64,000 nt of DNA, from positions 156,856,875 to 156,920,874 of the forward strand of contig CP136062.1 in the NCBI GenBank assembly GCA_032622095.1. The letters run 5' to 3'. Positions within the stretch are counted from its first letter, which is position 1; each line of letters begins with the position of its first letter. This document shows positions 11,901 through 22,489 of the stretch, in pieces. The DNA is from Siphonodentalium dalli (lineage: Eukaryota > Mollusca > Scaphopoda > Gadilida > Siphonodentaliidae). The translations under genes were made by a program, and so were the position numbers. The notes under the pieces were generated by a model. The model searched no databases. It was given only the letters and a program-made list of their open reading frames with translations, and was not told the DNA's origin.

Positions 11901-14900
11901 CACTGCCCAGCTGCGTAGCGCTATTTGGTTATATTTAAAAAGTGCTCGTTGCGAGGTGTGAATTGGGAGTCTGGCGGTGTAGAACCTTCACAAATGGCGG
12001 GGCAACATGTGTCGTATATACTGATTTGTAATTGGTGGAAGAAATTAATCTATTTGCCCGCATGCTGATAAAACAAATTCTTTAAATACAAATTTGTTGA
12101 AAATAATCAAGGATTTTGATTTGAGTTGCCTGCTCCTATAAATTTTATCTAGACTAATGGCATTGAAATATTATATTGTGAGAAATTTACCAACACTGAC
12201 TGATATGCCAAGCACCAGAACAACATGTATGGCATTGTTGATTAGACACCATCAATTGAACAGGGATTAAACAAAGATGGTGGAAAAAGAGTCATGAGCT
12301 ATTTTAGAATCTGGATATCCAGCATTTCTCTACGATGTACAACTCAACTTGAGCAACCTGGGTATATGCTGCTCAACTTTAAACAACTAGGATATCTACC
12401 GTATACTATATGCACCGTTTGGTGGAAATCGACTCGTCCGACGACAAGTAAAACCAATTTAATTAAACAGTGGTGGTGTAGAAAGTGGGGGTGACTGAAC
12501 ATAGCTGCTGTTATGACAAATTCATATTAACATACGAACATGTCACTGAATATAGTTGGGTGTCACGACCTTAGGAAAACATCAAATTTGAATCTCTGAA
12601 AGATGACAATAACTCTAACCACAACTCTAACCGGAACGAGACCTCAATCCTAACCCGAACCGGTATGGGACGGTAACCTAACACTAACGAGGACGGAACC
12701 GTACCATAACACAAACCGAGACGGGACCATAAACTGATCCGTAACTCTAACAGGGGCACGACGGGACCTTGAGCATAATCCTAACCGGGACGGTACCTTC
12801 GTCCGGGGCGGAACAATCGGAACCGAACCATAACTCTAACCATAACTCGGGGCAAACATCAAATTTGAATCCCTGGAAGATGACGTGGGGCAGATCAAAA
12901 TAATGATTTCCAAACATGACAATAAAGAGACAGTTTCAACATCTGTTTATATTACATGAGTTTAATCCGTAACATGATACGGACATATACGTTCAGAAGA
13001 AATATCCGTCATGGCTACTGGTTGAGGTGGTTACTTCAAATAAACGAGATAAATCACTACCATGACTAATCTACGATATGAGCAACACATTGAATCCTGA
13101 TAATAAAGGAATATGAGAACGGTAACATGGGAATATGGACAGCGAGGTGTTATTCTGTACTCAGGTAAGATTTAATCTATTAAGTAATGCGGACCTATGT
13201 TGACATTTCTGCTCAAATGTTATTTCAATGAATTATGTTTTAGGAGACTACTTACCAACACCAAACTACCACAATAAGTTCGAACTGATTTATGATAATA
13301 TATTCCATGCACAGGGACAATTATTCAAAACATTACTATTTATGGTTTTGCGCAATCATTCCGAAACTCGTTCTGTAGGTTGTGTATGTGACTAGTTCGT
13401 ATCTATAGTAAAATATACATGTTTACTGAACCAATTCGATAGTGTTTCGTGTAATGTTGTCGTTGGTAGCTATATAATATTATACAGATAAATACCATTG
13501 TTGGAAGGTTATACAATACAGTTCTAGTTTGATGTAAGCAAATCACTCAACAAAAATATTTCCATGATGTTGAGTTGTTAACTTATTACACACTATAACA
13601 ATAATTTAAGTTCGCTGGAAAATCAGGTTACTCAATGAGGACGCCTACAACTGTAAGAGTTTACGCTTACCTGGTTGTTCTCCCTTTTACAGAATATGGT
13701 CCCAACTCATGACTGCGAAATCTACGTAGTTGTCTACTCGCGAGGAGACCGGAAGTCCTTCCGCCACGCAATTGACATCCTGTTCCATTTGCGCCGAGTG
13801 AGCAAAGTCACCACGCCCATCATTTTGGTGGAGAACAAGTGCGATCTTGTCCGGACAAAGGTCATCGCCGCCGGAGGTGAGTACCGTGTCTTTGCCAAAC
13901 ACTGAATTACTAGTAGTTTCCGAATGAAATGTTCAGATAAGTTCTACAACCGGCCAGTGTAGAACCTATTGTCTGAACATTATATATAGGTATGTCTCAT
14001 CTGCACTTGTATTATCTGTTCGTCTGTCGTCTGCTAATAATATGTCATTCCAATATATACTGTTATACCTGATGGGAGAAACTATTTTGTGATGACATGG
14101 TTAACATCTTCATGGACAGTTTATTACATATATTATTGCAAATGTTCTAGCAATGGGTCAATATCTTCAAAAGTTTAAATATGTTCACTAGACGCACAAA
14201 ACACTTAAATATACTTTACCTAGATCCAGCTATGTATGGGGCCATCTCCAACTCTCTTCAATAGAATATATGCAATAAATTAATGAATTTGAGTCGTCGT
14301 GCATGAGTGAAAAAAACAGTAATTTAGTCTATTACATCGCCCATGAAGAGTATGTACTGTTGCAAAGGGAGATAAATCATGAGTCAGAAATAAGCTAAAT
14401 GTTTTTGAGCAGAAATAACAAATCTAAATTAAATTGAACGTGAGTTGAATCATTGTGAACATCTACAGTACACCGGTTTATCACATAATTAACCGTTAAA
14501 CCCGTCCCAATGTTTTAGTAAGACTCACGTGCATTATCGCTGCGCGCAGTGACGTTCGGGCTTAGATCAATGGTGTCTAAGCCAATTCGGGGACTTTATT
14601 ATTATGTTAAACATAATGTAATTACGATATTCGATTTGTGTTGCGTTATTTAGTGTTGGGTGTGAGATAACATGGTTGATACGGGTTGTTGACAAAATTG
14701 TTCAACATGAAAAGACACATTTGAAATTAAATATATTCGCTCTTGAATGTGCCTTTACGTCATATTTGGTTGAGATAAGGAACCCAATATTAATTTTATT
14801 AACCCCAGCCTTTTCGATGTCGTTTTTCCTCGCTTATGTGTGACTGTGATAAAATGGATCTTAAATTCGTCGCATTTCTATGCGAATTGTATTATTCCAA

Positions 14901-15500
14901 TAAATTCGATTCTAGCCTCACAAAAGCTCGGCTCGAATATAATTTAGTGCACTCGGTTGATTAATTTCGTATAAATGTGCGACTCATTATATATCCTCTA
15001 TGTTTCAAGTTGTTCTTTTGTAGAAAAATTGTTTTGACTTGAAACCCAGGAAGTGGTGTTTTGGAAGAAAGAGTGCTAAATTGCAAAATGGTATCCTCTC
15101 TGACAAATGCACAATTGTTTGCGCTCTATATTTACACTAGAGTTGCAGTGAATCCACAATTGTTATGATGCTGCTTTCTTTATGAAATATTTACTTTGTG
15201 AATTTGTTTCCATGGCCTCCGATGTTGAAACAAGCTACCTCTGCCCCTCCTTGACATTCATTTTAACTTTCGAATGTCTCTTTTTTTACAGAAGGGAAAA
15301 AAGTCGCCCTGTCATACAACTGCAAATTTGTGGAGACATCGACACTCTTCAATCACAACGTGGATCAGTTGTTGGTCGGTATTCATAAACAAAGCTCTCT
15401 GCACAACAACGCGCGAACAGGCTCAGGGAGGAAGATGAAGGCACTTTTACCACGCATTTTCAAGAGTAAAGCATCATGTGAAAATTTGATGAAATTATAA
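5691..15500 (+). CDS. RGK-family Ras-like GTPase gene (Rad/Gem/Rem type), four coding exons
   Basis: Joining 5691-5982, 8331-8419, 13693-13876 and 15292-15500 gives 257 residues with matching splice phases (1, 0, 1) and GT-AG borders throughout. Residues 1-62 are a serine-rich N-terminal extension. The G domain has the P-loop GSHGVGKT (71-78), a strand VSVMLNGEQVW (about 106-116), YVVVYSRGDRKSFRHAID (138-155), the G4 motif NKCD (175-178) and the G5 motif ETS (203-205). The C-terminus is basic (GRKMKALLPRIFKSK), ends in SCENLMKL and has no CaaX prenyl box. This matches RGK proteins, which end in a KSKSCHDL-like 14-3-3 binding motif and regulate voltage-gated calcium channels and the cytoskeleton at the membrane. 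Human members are about 300 residues, so this one is shorter at its N-terminus. In RGK proteins the G3 motif is DxWE instead of DxxG; here it is FNEE, further diverged. The paralogue (Rad, Gem or Rem) cannot be told. Confidence 0.88.
5983..8330 (+). other. RGK intron 1
   Basis: About 2.35 kb with no supported gene. It contains a palindromic element starting at 7018, related to one in intron 3. Around 7650-7870 is a diverged stretch resembling copy A at about 3720-4050 (shared TACCTCCT... AAATTA ... TCGAATGAG order). The acceptor ATATTCCAG is at 8322-8330. The 60-80-codon frames on either strand look like chance. Confidence 0.7.
7018..7170. repeat. Palindromic element, copy 1 (RGK intron 1)
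   Basis: A 15-base arm at 7032-7046 (AATAAGCTCAACAAA) pairs with 7058-7072 with one mismatch. The left edge GAAATGTTCAGA and the downstream block TGTCGTCTGCT recur at 13925-14060 in intron 3 of the same gene. This is probably a small non-autonomous element of the MITE type; no flanking duplication was identified. Confidence 0.55.
8331..8419 (+). CDS. RGK GTPase coding exon 2
   Basis: 89 bases between acceptor ATTCCAG (ending 8330) and donor CAG|GTATGA (8419/8420). It encodes the rest of a split glutamate, then DDDDNIKQVSVMLNGEQVWQ and CFNEELTNQ. This is the switch I to switch II region. VSVMLNGEQ aligns with the RGK pattern LMVDGE, and FNEE sits where family members have DMWE. The run of acidic residues at the exon 1/2 junction (DVDDVEEDDDD) is unusual. 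Confidence 0.8.
8736..8797. repeat. Perfect 18-base inverted repeat
   Basis: GAGTGGAATTGTGGTTTT (8736-8753) is exactly complementary to 8780-8797, with a 26-base loop. The loop contains ACCACGAG, and CTCGTGGT sits at the outer right edge, so part of the arm sequence is repeated. Probably a foldback or MITE remnant; a role in RNA structure of the intron cannot be excluded. Confidence 0.75.
9440..11230 (+). repeat. Diverged direct duplication in RGK intron 2
   Basis: 9440-9730 and 10815-11230 share the same order of blocks: CCTGG...GCACAGG, CACCA(C/T)...GGATTT, AAAACAAATTT, ATGCAGATGA, GCCACTGTTT, GCGGGTGtGG-like, AAACA(T/C)TATTTTTCAAAACT and TCTCAATACAC. The right copy carries about 100 extra bases near 10870-10990. 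Divergence is high, so the event is old. Confidence 0.55.
12590..12850. repeat. Small telomere-like satellite block in RGK intron 2
   Basis: Degenerate units of the CTCTAACC / ACCGGGACGG type, for example around 12600-12720 and 12778-12845. They are of the same composition as the large array at 16.2-19.06 kb. No exact monomer length holds, and ORFs across it are artefacts of the repeat. Confidence 0.75.
13693..13876 (+). CDS. RGK GTPase coding exon 3
   Basis: 184 bases between acceptor TTTTACAG (13692) and donor GGAG|GTGAGT (13876/13877). It encodes 61 residues, NMVPTHDCEIYVVVYSRGDR onward, through FRHAIDILFHLRRVSK and TPIILVENKCDLVRTKVIAA. These are the beta-4, alpha-3 and beta-5 elements of the Ras fold. 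RGK proteins have IVYSITDRxSFEKA, QLRRARQ and IPIILVGNKSDLVR at these places. The G4 motif is ENKCD, where GNKSD is usual. Confidence 0.9.
13877..15291 (+). other. RGK intron 3
   Basis: About 1.4 kb without a supported gene. It opens with a palindromic element (13925-14060) and contains a small hairpin GGCTTAGA / TCTAAGCC at 14559-14583. A pyrimidine tract TCTCTTTTTTTACAG precedes the exon 4 acceptor. Confidence 0.7.
13925..14060. repeat. Palindromic element, copy 2 (RGK intron 3)
   Basis: Arms 13929-13948 (ATGTTCAGATAAGTTCTACA) and 13958-13980 are reverse complements apart from a few bases. The left edge and the downstream TCTGTCGTCTGCT block match the element at 7018 in intron 1. Confidence 0.6.
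15292..15500 (+). CDS. RGK GTPase coding exon 4 and stop
   Basis: Begins after the pyrimidine-rich acceptor (AG at 15290-15291) and ends with TAA at 15498-15500. After the split glutamate it encodes GKKVALSYNCKFVETSTLFN, HNVDQLLVGIHKQ and a basic tail ending RIFKSKASCENLMKL. CKFVETS aligns with the family CKFIETSA, HNVDQLLVGI with HNVxELFEGI, and the end with the RGK C-terminal 14-3-3 motif. There is no prenylation box, as expected for RGK. Confidence 0.9.
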
Positions 15501-15785
15501 TTTATCAGTCACCTGTTCAGCAACATTCAGAGTATGATATGATGTTTTTTAATGTGTTATCTTTGTCAGTGTTGAGAAGGAAACATGTATACCATTTTAA
15601 ACAGAGAATACTTGAAGCTAATAACCATATCCTGTCATCCATTTGTAACTCAGATATATTCAAATCGAAATTATTCAAAATCATGGAATCATATGTTGTA
15701 CACTTAGCTGCATATTTATATTACATAAATGTAGCATATAACGTATGATTATTTTGTAAGTTATGGATAATTATGTATGGTCTGA

Positions 15786-15791
15786 AATAAA
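15786..15791 (+). terminator. Candidate polyadenylation signal of the RGK gene
   Basis: AATAAA lies about 286 bases after the stop codon, just before the CAT-rich microsatellite. It is the first canonical hexamer seen in the 3' region. The assignment is inference. Confidence 0.45.
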
Positions 15792-15808
15792 ACTATATAT
15801 GCATGTAT

Positions 15809-15940
15809 AGCATTATCATCATCACCATTATCACCGTTGTCATCATCATGGTCATTATCGTAATCATCATAACTGCTATCTGTTATCACAATCAACATCA
15901 TCATCGCCGGCATCATCATATTCATCGCCGTCGTCTTAAG
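15809..15940. repeat. CAT/TCA-rich microsatellite
   Basis: Degenerate trinucleotide array (ATCATCATCACCATT and similar) for about 130 bases, with interruptions. Confidence 0.85.
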
Positions 15941-16194
15941 TAATCACCACCAATTGTTTGGAATATATGAGCATTGGTGGTTAACTATTTCGGTCGTAAA
16001 TATATCTACACGCGCTTCCATTCATCAAACGACGTGAATTCCGTTACTAATTCCTTATTGATCATTCGGCAAAATCCGAGAACGGTGGGAAATTACCTCT
16101 CATTCGTAAGCGGCCAACGGGGTCGAACACAATTAGGATCAGCTTTCAAAAAGTGGCCTGAAAATGAGTTACCTCTCTGGTCTGTCAGGAAAAT

Positions 16195-19060
16195 TTCGGG
16201 ACCGTATGAACTTTAACCAGGACGGGCGTGTTGGGACCCTAAAGGGACGGGACAGTAATTCTAGCTGGACCCGGGCCGTGGCTATTAATCTAACCGCGGG
16301 CGGGACAAATCGGTACCCTAACCCTAACCGGGGTGGGACGCGACTCTAACATTAACTGGGACGGGACCTTAGGCCTAACCCTAACCGGGACGGCAGCTTA
16401 ACCCTAACACTGAACAGGACGACGCGGTATCCTAACCCTGACCGGACGGGACCATAAGTTGTATGTGGGTGTTCGGAACGGATTGTAACTTAACCATAAC
16501 CGGACCAGGGCCCTACACCGGAGCGGAACGGTGCGGGACCCCAACCTTAACCCAGACTGGACGTGACCGTAATTCTAGCTGGACCGTGACTCATAGTTCT
16601 AACCGCGGACGGAACAATTCGAGATCATAACCGGGGCGGGACGAAACCCTAACTCTAACCGGGACGGGAAATAAAGCATAAACATAACCCTAACGGCAGC
16701 TTAACTCTAAGACTGAACAGGCCTAGTCCGGCCGGACGGGACCATAACCTTTATGTTGGGGTAGGAGGGACTGTAACTTTAACCCTAACCGGATCGGGGC
16801 CCTATCCAGGAACTGAACGGGGCGGGGCCCTAAGCCAGGCAGGACGGGACCTTGACCCAACCCTGACGGGACATTAACACTGGCTACACCAATAACCCTA
16901 AACCTAAACGGCACTGGAAGGCTCTGAACGGGAATTTAACCCTAGCCCTAACCGAGACGGGACCATAACGCTAACCGTTAGGGGAACCCAACACTAACCG
17001 GGACGTGACCCCTGACCCTAACCTATTCGGGACGGGAGCTTAACCCTAACTCTAACCGGGACGGTTGGAACCTAACACTAACAATACTCGTAACCTGATG
17101 GTGGATCCGGATGGTCCGTACATCGGACGGGACGGTTGGAACCTAACACTAACAATACTCGTAACCTGATGGTGGATCCGGATGGTCCGTACATCGGACG
17201 GGACGAGCCGGGACCATAACAAGTAAGAGACGGGACCACAGGACGGTACCCTAACTCTAACCGGAACCCTAACCCTACCCCGGGGCGGAAGTCAGGGGAA
17301 GGACGTTAATACAAATCATAAGTTCATAACCATAATCGGGACGGGACCAGTCGGGGCAATAACAATAACTGAAACGAGGCCTTAAGCCTAACCACAAAGG
17401 GGACGGGACCTAAACCATAATACGGACCAGAACGGGAGGTTAACATAACTACAACCGGGACTGGTGCTAAACCCTAACCCGTACCGGACGGGCGGGATTC
17501 TAATTTGGATGTGGTGGTTCGGAACGGTACTGTAACTTTAAACATACTCATGTCGGGGGTCTAACACGGAAATGAAGTGGGCGGGACCCAAACACTAACA
17601 GGACGGGGCCTATGCCCCAACCGTGACCGTGACGGGACCCCAACCCTTGGCACAACTATAACCCAAACCCTAAAGGGACTGGACGGTTCGGGCGGGAACT
17701 TAAACACAACACAACTAACCTGGACAGGGTTCTATCACTAACCGGTACGGAGCCTTAAACATAACCTTGGCGGGAGTTTAACCCTATCTGGGACGGGAAG
17801 TTACTACAGTAATAACTGACAACAATCGTTACCTGGCGGGTAATCCCGACCGCGGACGGGACGAGTCGGGACCCTAACCAGGACGGCACCCTAACCTTTA
17901 CCTGAACGTAACTGGTTGGAACGGGACCTTAACACTAACCGTAACCATAACACGGGACGCGGCCAGGGGACCTGACGTTAACACTAGCCATAACCGGGAC
18001 TGTGCGGCTCTGGACCGGAATATCACAATAACCATAACTGGGGCGGGACCAGTCGGGACCCTAACACTAACCGGGACTGGACCTTTGCCCGATTCCTAAC
18101 TCGAACTTGGACGGGACCTTGAGCCTAACCCATAACCGGGAAGGGACGGGACCACAACAAGGGCGGTATCCTAACAGTAGCCAGAACTGGACGGATTGGA
18201 ACGGGACCTTAACCCTAACACATTACCCTAAACCGTGACCAGTGTCATGGGACGCCCGGGACGTTAACACTAACCATAACGACAACCCTAACCGGTACTG
18301 GACGGCTCTGAACGTGAAATTCACCGTGGCGGGATGGGACTGGACCTTAAGCCTAACCTAATTGTGAGTGGACCCTGACCCGAACCGAGACAGGGTCTTA
18401 GCCTTAGCTCTAACCGAGAGGGGACCGTAACACTATCCGAGATTTGACGGGAGCGTAAACCGAGCCCTAACTCTAAGCGGGACTCGACATTAAAACTAAC
18501 TCTAGCTAATCCGGGGAGGATGGGACCTAACCCTAATCTGGACGGAACCGTAACCCTAATTCTAACAGGTACGGGACTCAAACCCTAACAGGACGGGATG
18601 TAAACCTTAACCCTAACTGGTACTGGACCTTAAACCTAACTCTAAGCCGAACCGGGTATGGACGGGCCCTTAACCATCACACTAACCGGGACGGGACCTT
18701 TATGTTCCCCTACCCAACCGCGGCGGGTGTGTGCCGGCCCTTAATCCTACTCTAATCCGAATGCCAGCGGGAGGACATTAAACCTATCTCTAATCCGAAT
18801 CGGGGCGGGATGGGACCTTAACACTACCCATAACCGGGACGGGACTGGACCCACACACTGACCGTAATCGGCACGGGACGATAAGGGCCGTGACCGGACC
18901 CTAGTATAACAGGGATAGATCGAGATGGGACCTTTACACTATAGCACTAATCCTAAACGGGGCAGGACGGGGCTGGATCCTAACCCTAACTGGGACGGGA
19001 CCCTAACCATAACCGGGATGGGACAGCGGGAGCGGGTAGTGACGGTAACGGGGCGCGCGG
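16195..19060. repeat. Telomere-like degenerate satellite (CCCTAACCCTAACCGGGACGGG type)
   Basis: Almost 2.9 kb is built of short modules: CCCTAAC or ACTCTAACC, CGGGACGGGAC, and variants such as GGGACCTTAACC. The module order is loose and no fixed period holds, so it is a degenerate array and not a young satellite. The CCCTAA unit equals the animal telomere hexamer on this strand, but the G+C-rich GGGACGGG partner does not belong to telomeres. G+C content is far above the neighbourhood. Reading frames inside (for example 18321-18581 minus and 18925-19224 plus) are repeat artefacts. Confidence 0.88.
17058..17206 (+). repeat. Exact 71-base tandem duplication inside the satellite
   Basis: The unit beginning GGGACGGTTGGAACCTAACA at 17058 recurs at 17129 with no visible change over at least 71 bases, including the unusual inset TGATGGTGGATCCGGATGG. 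A weak third relative lies near 17815-17870. The perfect identity contrasts with the decayed surroundings, so this is a recent slippage or unequal-exchange event. Confidence 0.85.
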
Positions 19061-22000
19061 GCGAAGCAAATCGTAGTTGTGTGGTTGGGGCGTCACTGTA
19101 CGTCTGTTTTCGACCAATTGGCACTGATGTTCTATTTTTTTCGGTCCAAATTATCGCCCCATGCACTTTCACTTCAACGTTCCAGACCGAGCATAGCGGC
19201 AACTCATATTCGGACACTTTTTGAAACTCGACCCAAATTTACTTCGGCTAAATCGAATTATATCCAGCTATTATTTACATATACTTCTGAACACCTGATA
19301 TATACATATTTTTTTATTTTGAACTATCAACGTTAGCGTTGTTAAAGTAATGAGAGCGGATGTCAAGTTACAAAGTACACATACTAATAGCGCTGTCAAC
19401 GGCTACCGTTTCAAACCTGTTTACCCTGGAAGCCTATAACATTGTAGAGGTCGGTTGTGTATTATGACATCAAATTGAACATATCCATACTGCACATGGC
19501 GTCACTTTATATTGCAACCAGTATTTTCGCATACGTCTTGAATTAACGAACAGCAGAGGAATATCTGCAGGTTGCTTTCATGTTTTCATTTCAATTCAAT
19601 ATATTGGGACGTTTGTACATCCGCAATCCGATAATTGACTAAGAGATGATTATAATTTTGCGTAGAAGTACAATTTAGTTTTATCTTATCGAATATGCCA
19701 TTTCATTTTATGGCATTGTCTGATTTATTTGATTTATATTCGTGAATAATCCTGTGTCTTTCAATTGTTCTTGGCTGACTCGCGATAGCTATTCACGTGA
19801 TTAGATTCATATATCTGTATGTGGCTCATGTTTTCGTTTTTACATTGTGTATCATGGTTTTGCATGCTTCCATATCTACTGGTTAATTTATTTTGGCTTT
19901 TATGTGTTAATTTCATTTCATTCGAGTCTTTGGTAACGTACATAAATTGCCCAAAACCCGATATTTGGCCAAGCGATTATTCAACTTTTGCATAGAAGTA
20001 AACTTTATTTTTTGAAAATATCATTTTATCATGACATTCACTGATTTGTATGATTGTTATTCATGCGCTCTGAATAATCCTGTCACTTCCAATTGTTGAT
20101 TCGTGATCTTGAATCACGTGATCATATTCATATATTTGGCGATTGCTCAAGCCGATGTTCTATGTTTTCACGTTTACTACACATAGCGATTACGCAGACC
20201 AATGTTCTACATGTACGTTGTAATGTTTATTACATTATGTTGATTGTGTTCATGGTATACATTGTCCCGAATGTCCTTAACCAGACACCACATGTAAGCG
20301 AAAAATAAATTTGTCGGATCGGAATAATGGACTTTGTCTCACTTACTCCCTATGTATGGAAATTGCTTTAATTGGCATCAAACCAGTTACATTACATAAC
20401 TACGGTCTTTACTTATTGTATACAAATTAATAGAAGTTCAGTAAAAATAACTATAATTTGATTAAGTCTCTTTAATCCGTTTTATCGAAGAAAATATATC
20501 GTCAAATGTATAGCGTATTGGGGTACTATTACTTGTACAACCACTTATCTCATATCTCCTAGATTCGTTTCGTTTGCAACTGATGGTAAATTGTGTTCTT
20601 AGTATTTGGTTGAAAGGTAACTGATATGTATACTGTTGATACGCGCGGTTCCAGCTGGAATATACGCACCCCTGATCAAGACTTTATGGTCCTGCTAATG
20701 TGATGTGATGCTGGTGGTCTCTGCTGAATTGCTATAACGCGATTGGGGCGAACTGATGCTGTTAAAGGCACGTGAGGCCTTAGTTGTCGAAAATATTCAT
20801 ATTTGTTCCAATCACCGTAAACAGAAAAACATTAAAACGCATACAGTTTCGTTCATATATACCATGACCATCGCGTAAACAGCATGTTATCATAAAGATT
20901 TACTATATTTTACCTAAGCAAGAGCAAGATTGTGTTACAGAAGACAGCACAGTGCTGCTGGCTAATCACACACAAATGGAATAAACGCTCTTTATTCGTT
21001 CCATATCAGGAATTCACCAACAAAGAACGCTCTTTATTTTTAACATCATAATATAAACAAACACCAGAAAAGTAACTTTTTATGCTTTTGTTTACATAAC
21101 AATGGTCAAAGATATGACAATAACATACTGTTTATGCGATATTTCTTATTTGTATACGGACAAAGTCTGTCTACATTTTGTTGTTCTTTCTGTTTGTGGC
21201 GTTATTTGACGGGTGGAAATATTTTCACAGGATACCCACCGCCAAGGCCAACCGTACCTTTAAGACAAAGTACCGTTATTTTTCAAATGTTGTCATTGTC
21301 TGGGTATATGGCTAATACGAGCGGTTTGGAATAAAACCAGTGCATGTTTGGAACATAACAAAACATAGACATTTTGAACAAATATAATAATGGCTGCTCT
21401 GGTGTTTGCAAAACTATGTGAATTGCCATCTTTCTATAGTCGATTTGCCACAACTAACACAACCAATATAAACATATCTCGCAATATATATATGTGTTGG
21501 AATGTTTGATACACACAATGGCTTTTCATATTGCAGATTTTCCGAACGCCGCACAAATGACAATTTCAGAACAAATAACGTACATTTTCTTAACAGCGTA
21601 AATTTACCATGACAGCATCTTAGCAATTCAACAGGGCCCACCAGCATCGCATCACATTGACGGGTCCAGTTGACCAGTTGTGAAACTGTAATAGGATGAA
21701 ACTTTAATGGTCTGACTGTATTTGTGTTCGAGGGTACGCCAATACATGGGATTCGTTAATCCAATAATTTATTATTGCGACAGTTCTTTAATCTTAGTGT
21801 TCGATATTCCGAGAGTTCGATACTTAAGAATTTACAGCGACGTGGACATGAATAAAAGTCGGGCCTCATCAACATAAAATAAATGTTCCCTGAGGCATCA
21901 CCACGCGCAAAAGAATCCCACCGGTATCAAATTTAAGCACCATACACACATTTGGGAACAGACAATTAACGCACCCGTATATCTAATTGCGTAAATGATA

Positions 22001-22489
22001 CACAAATATCCAAATGTTCGTCTTTGTCGTGTCTTATACATGTATGTTACAACATATGTGACTTATTGGTGCTCTATATAAAGATTCTCGTACATGCACG
22101 TGCGTGAGCTTCACATACACGTGTAATAATTTAACGCGATGCTGGAACGGATGCCAGCTTCTGTATGTGAGGAAACTACATGATATTCTGAAAGCTAGCG
22201 CGACCTACATGTATATTTACATATTCGCGACTTTCGGACTATCGAATAATCGTAATATCTAACTATCTGACAAACGAACTGCCCTAATTTTTTCGTCGTT
22301 TGACAAATCTACAACATTCATATTTGAGAATATGTGGGACAGTTGAAGCACAGGTCCCCAGATCAAAAATTTACCCCACCCTCAATAATACTTAATCCCA
22401 TAGAAAGGTATTCAACTTGGCGGGGCCTAATTTTTTAATTTGTTTTCAGTCAAAAAACAAGTTAAAAATAGAAGATTTTTTTTTTTGTT
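19061..22489. other. Intergenic stretch without a recognised gene
   Basis: No frame with recognisable protein content. It contains a diverged duplication (19640-20150) and a repeated AACGCTCTTTAT motif at about 20985-21040. The 60-99 codon frames have no family features that I can see. Confidence 0.6.
19640..20150 (+). repeat. Diverged tandem duplication, offset about 327 bases
   Basis: 19645-19820 and 19972-20140 share blocks in order: TTTTGC(G/A)TAGAAGTA, AATATC/ATATGCCATTT, TGACATTc-like, GAATAATCCTGT, CAATTGTT and CACGTGAT(T/C)A with ATTCATATAT. The copies are old and diverged. Confidence 0.5.

Larger units (their letters stand above)
8420..13692 (+). other. RGK intron 2
   Basis: The largest intron, about 5.3 kb. 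It holds a perfect 18-base inverted repeat (8736-8797), a diverged direct repeat pair (9440-9730 and 10815-11230), and a small block of the telomere-like satellite (12590-12850). The acceptor is TTTTACAG at 13685-13692. No exon-like frame with recognisable content was seen in the rest. Confidence 0.7.

Noticed and set aside
13687-13902. 71-codon minus frame
   Set aside because: Antisense shadow of RGK exon 3.
18321-18581. 86-codon minus frame rich in SRLGLG motifs, and neighbours at 16723-16914 and 18925-19224
   Set aside because: Produced by the satellite repeat.
16195-19060. Chromosome end or true interstitial telomere
   Set aside because: CCCTAA units are never in long uninterrupted runs, they alternate with a non-telomeric G+C-rich module, and ordinary sequence follows on both sides.
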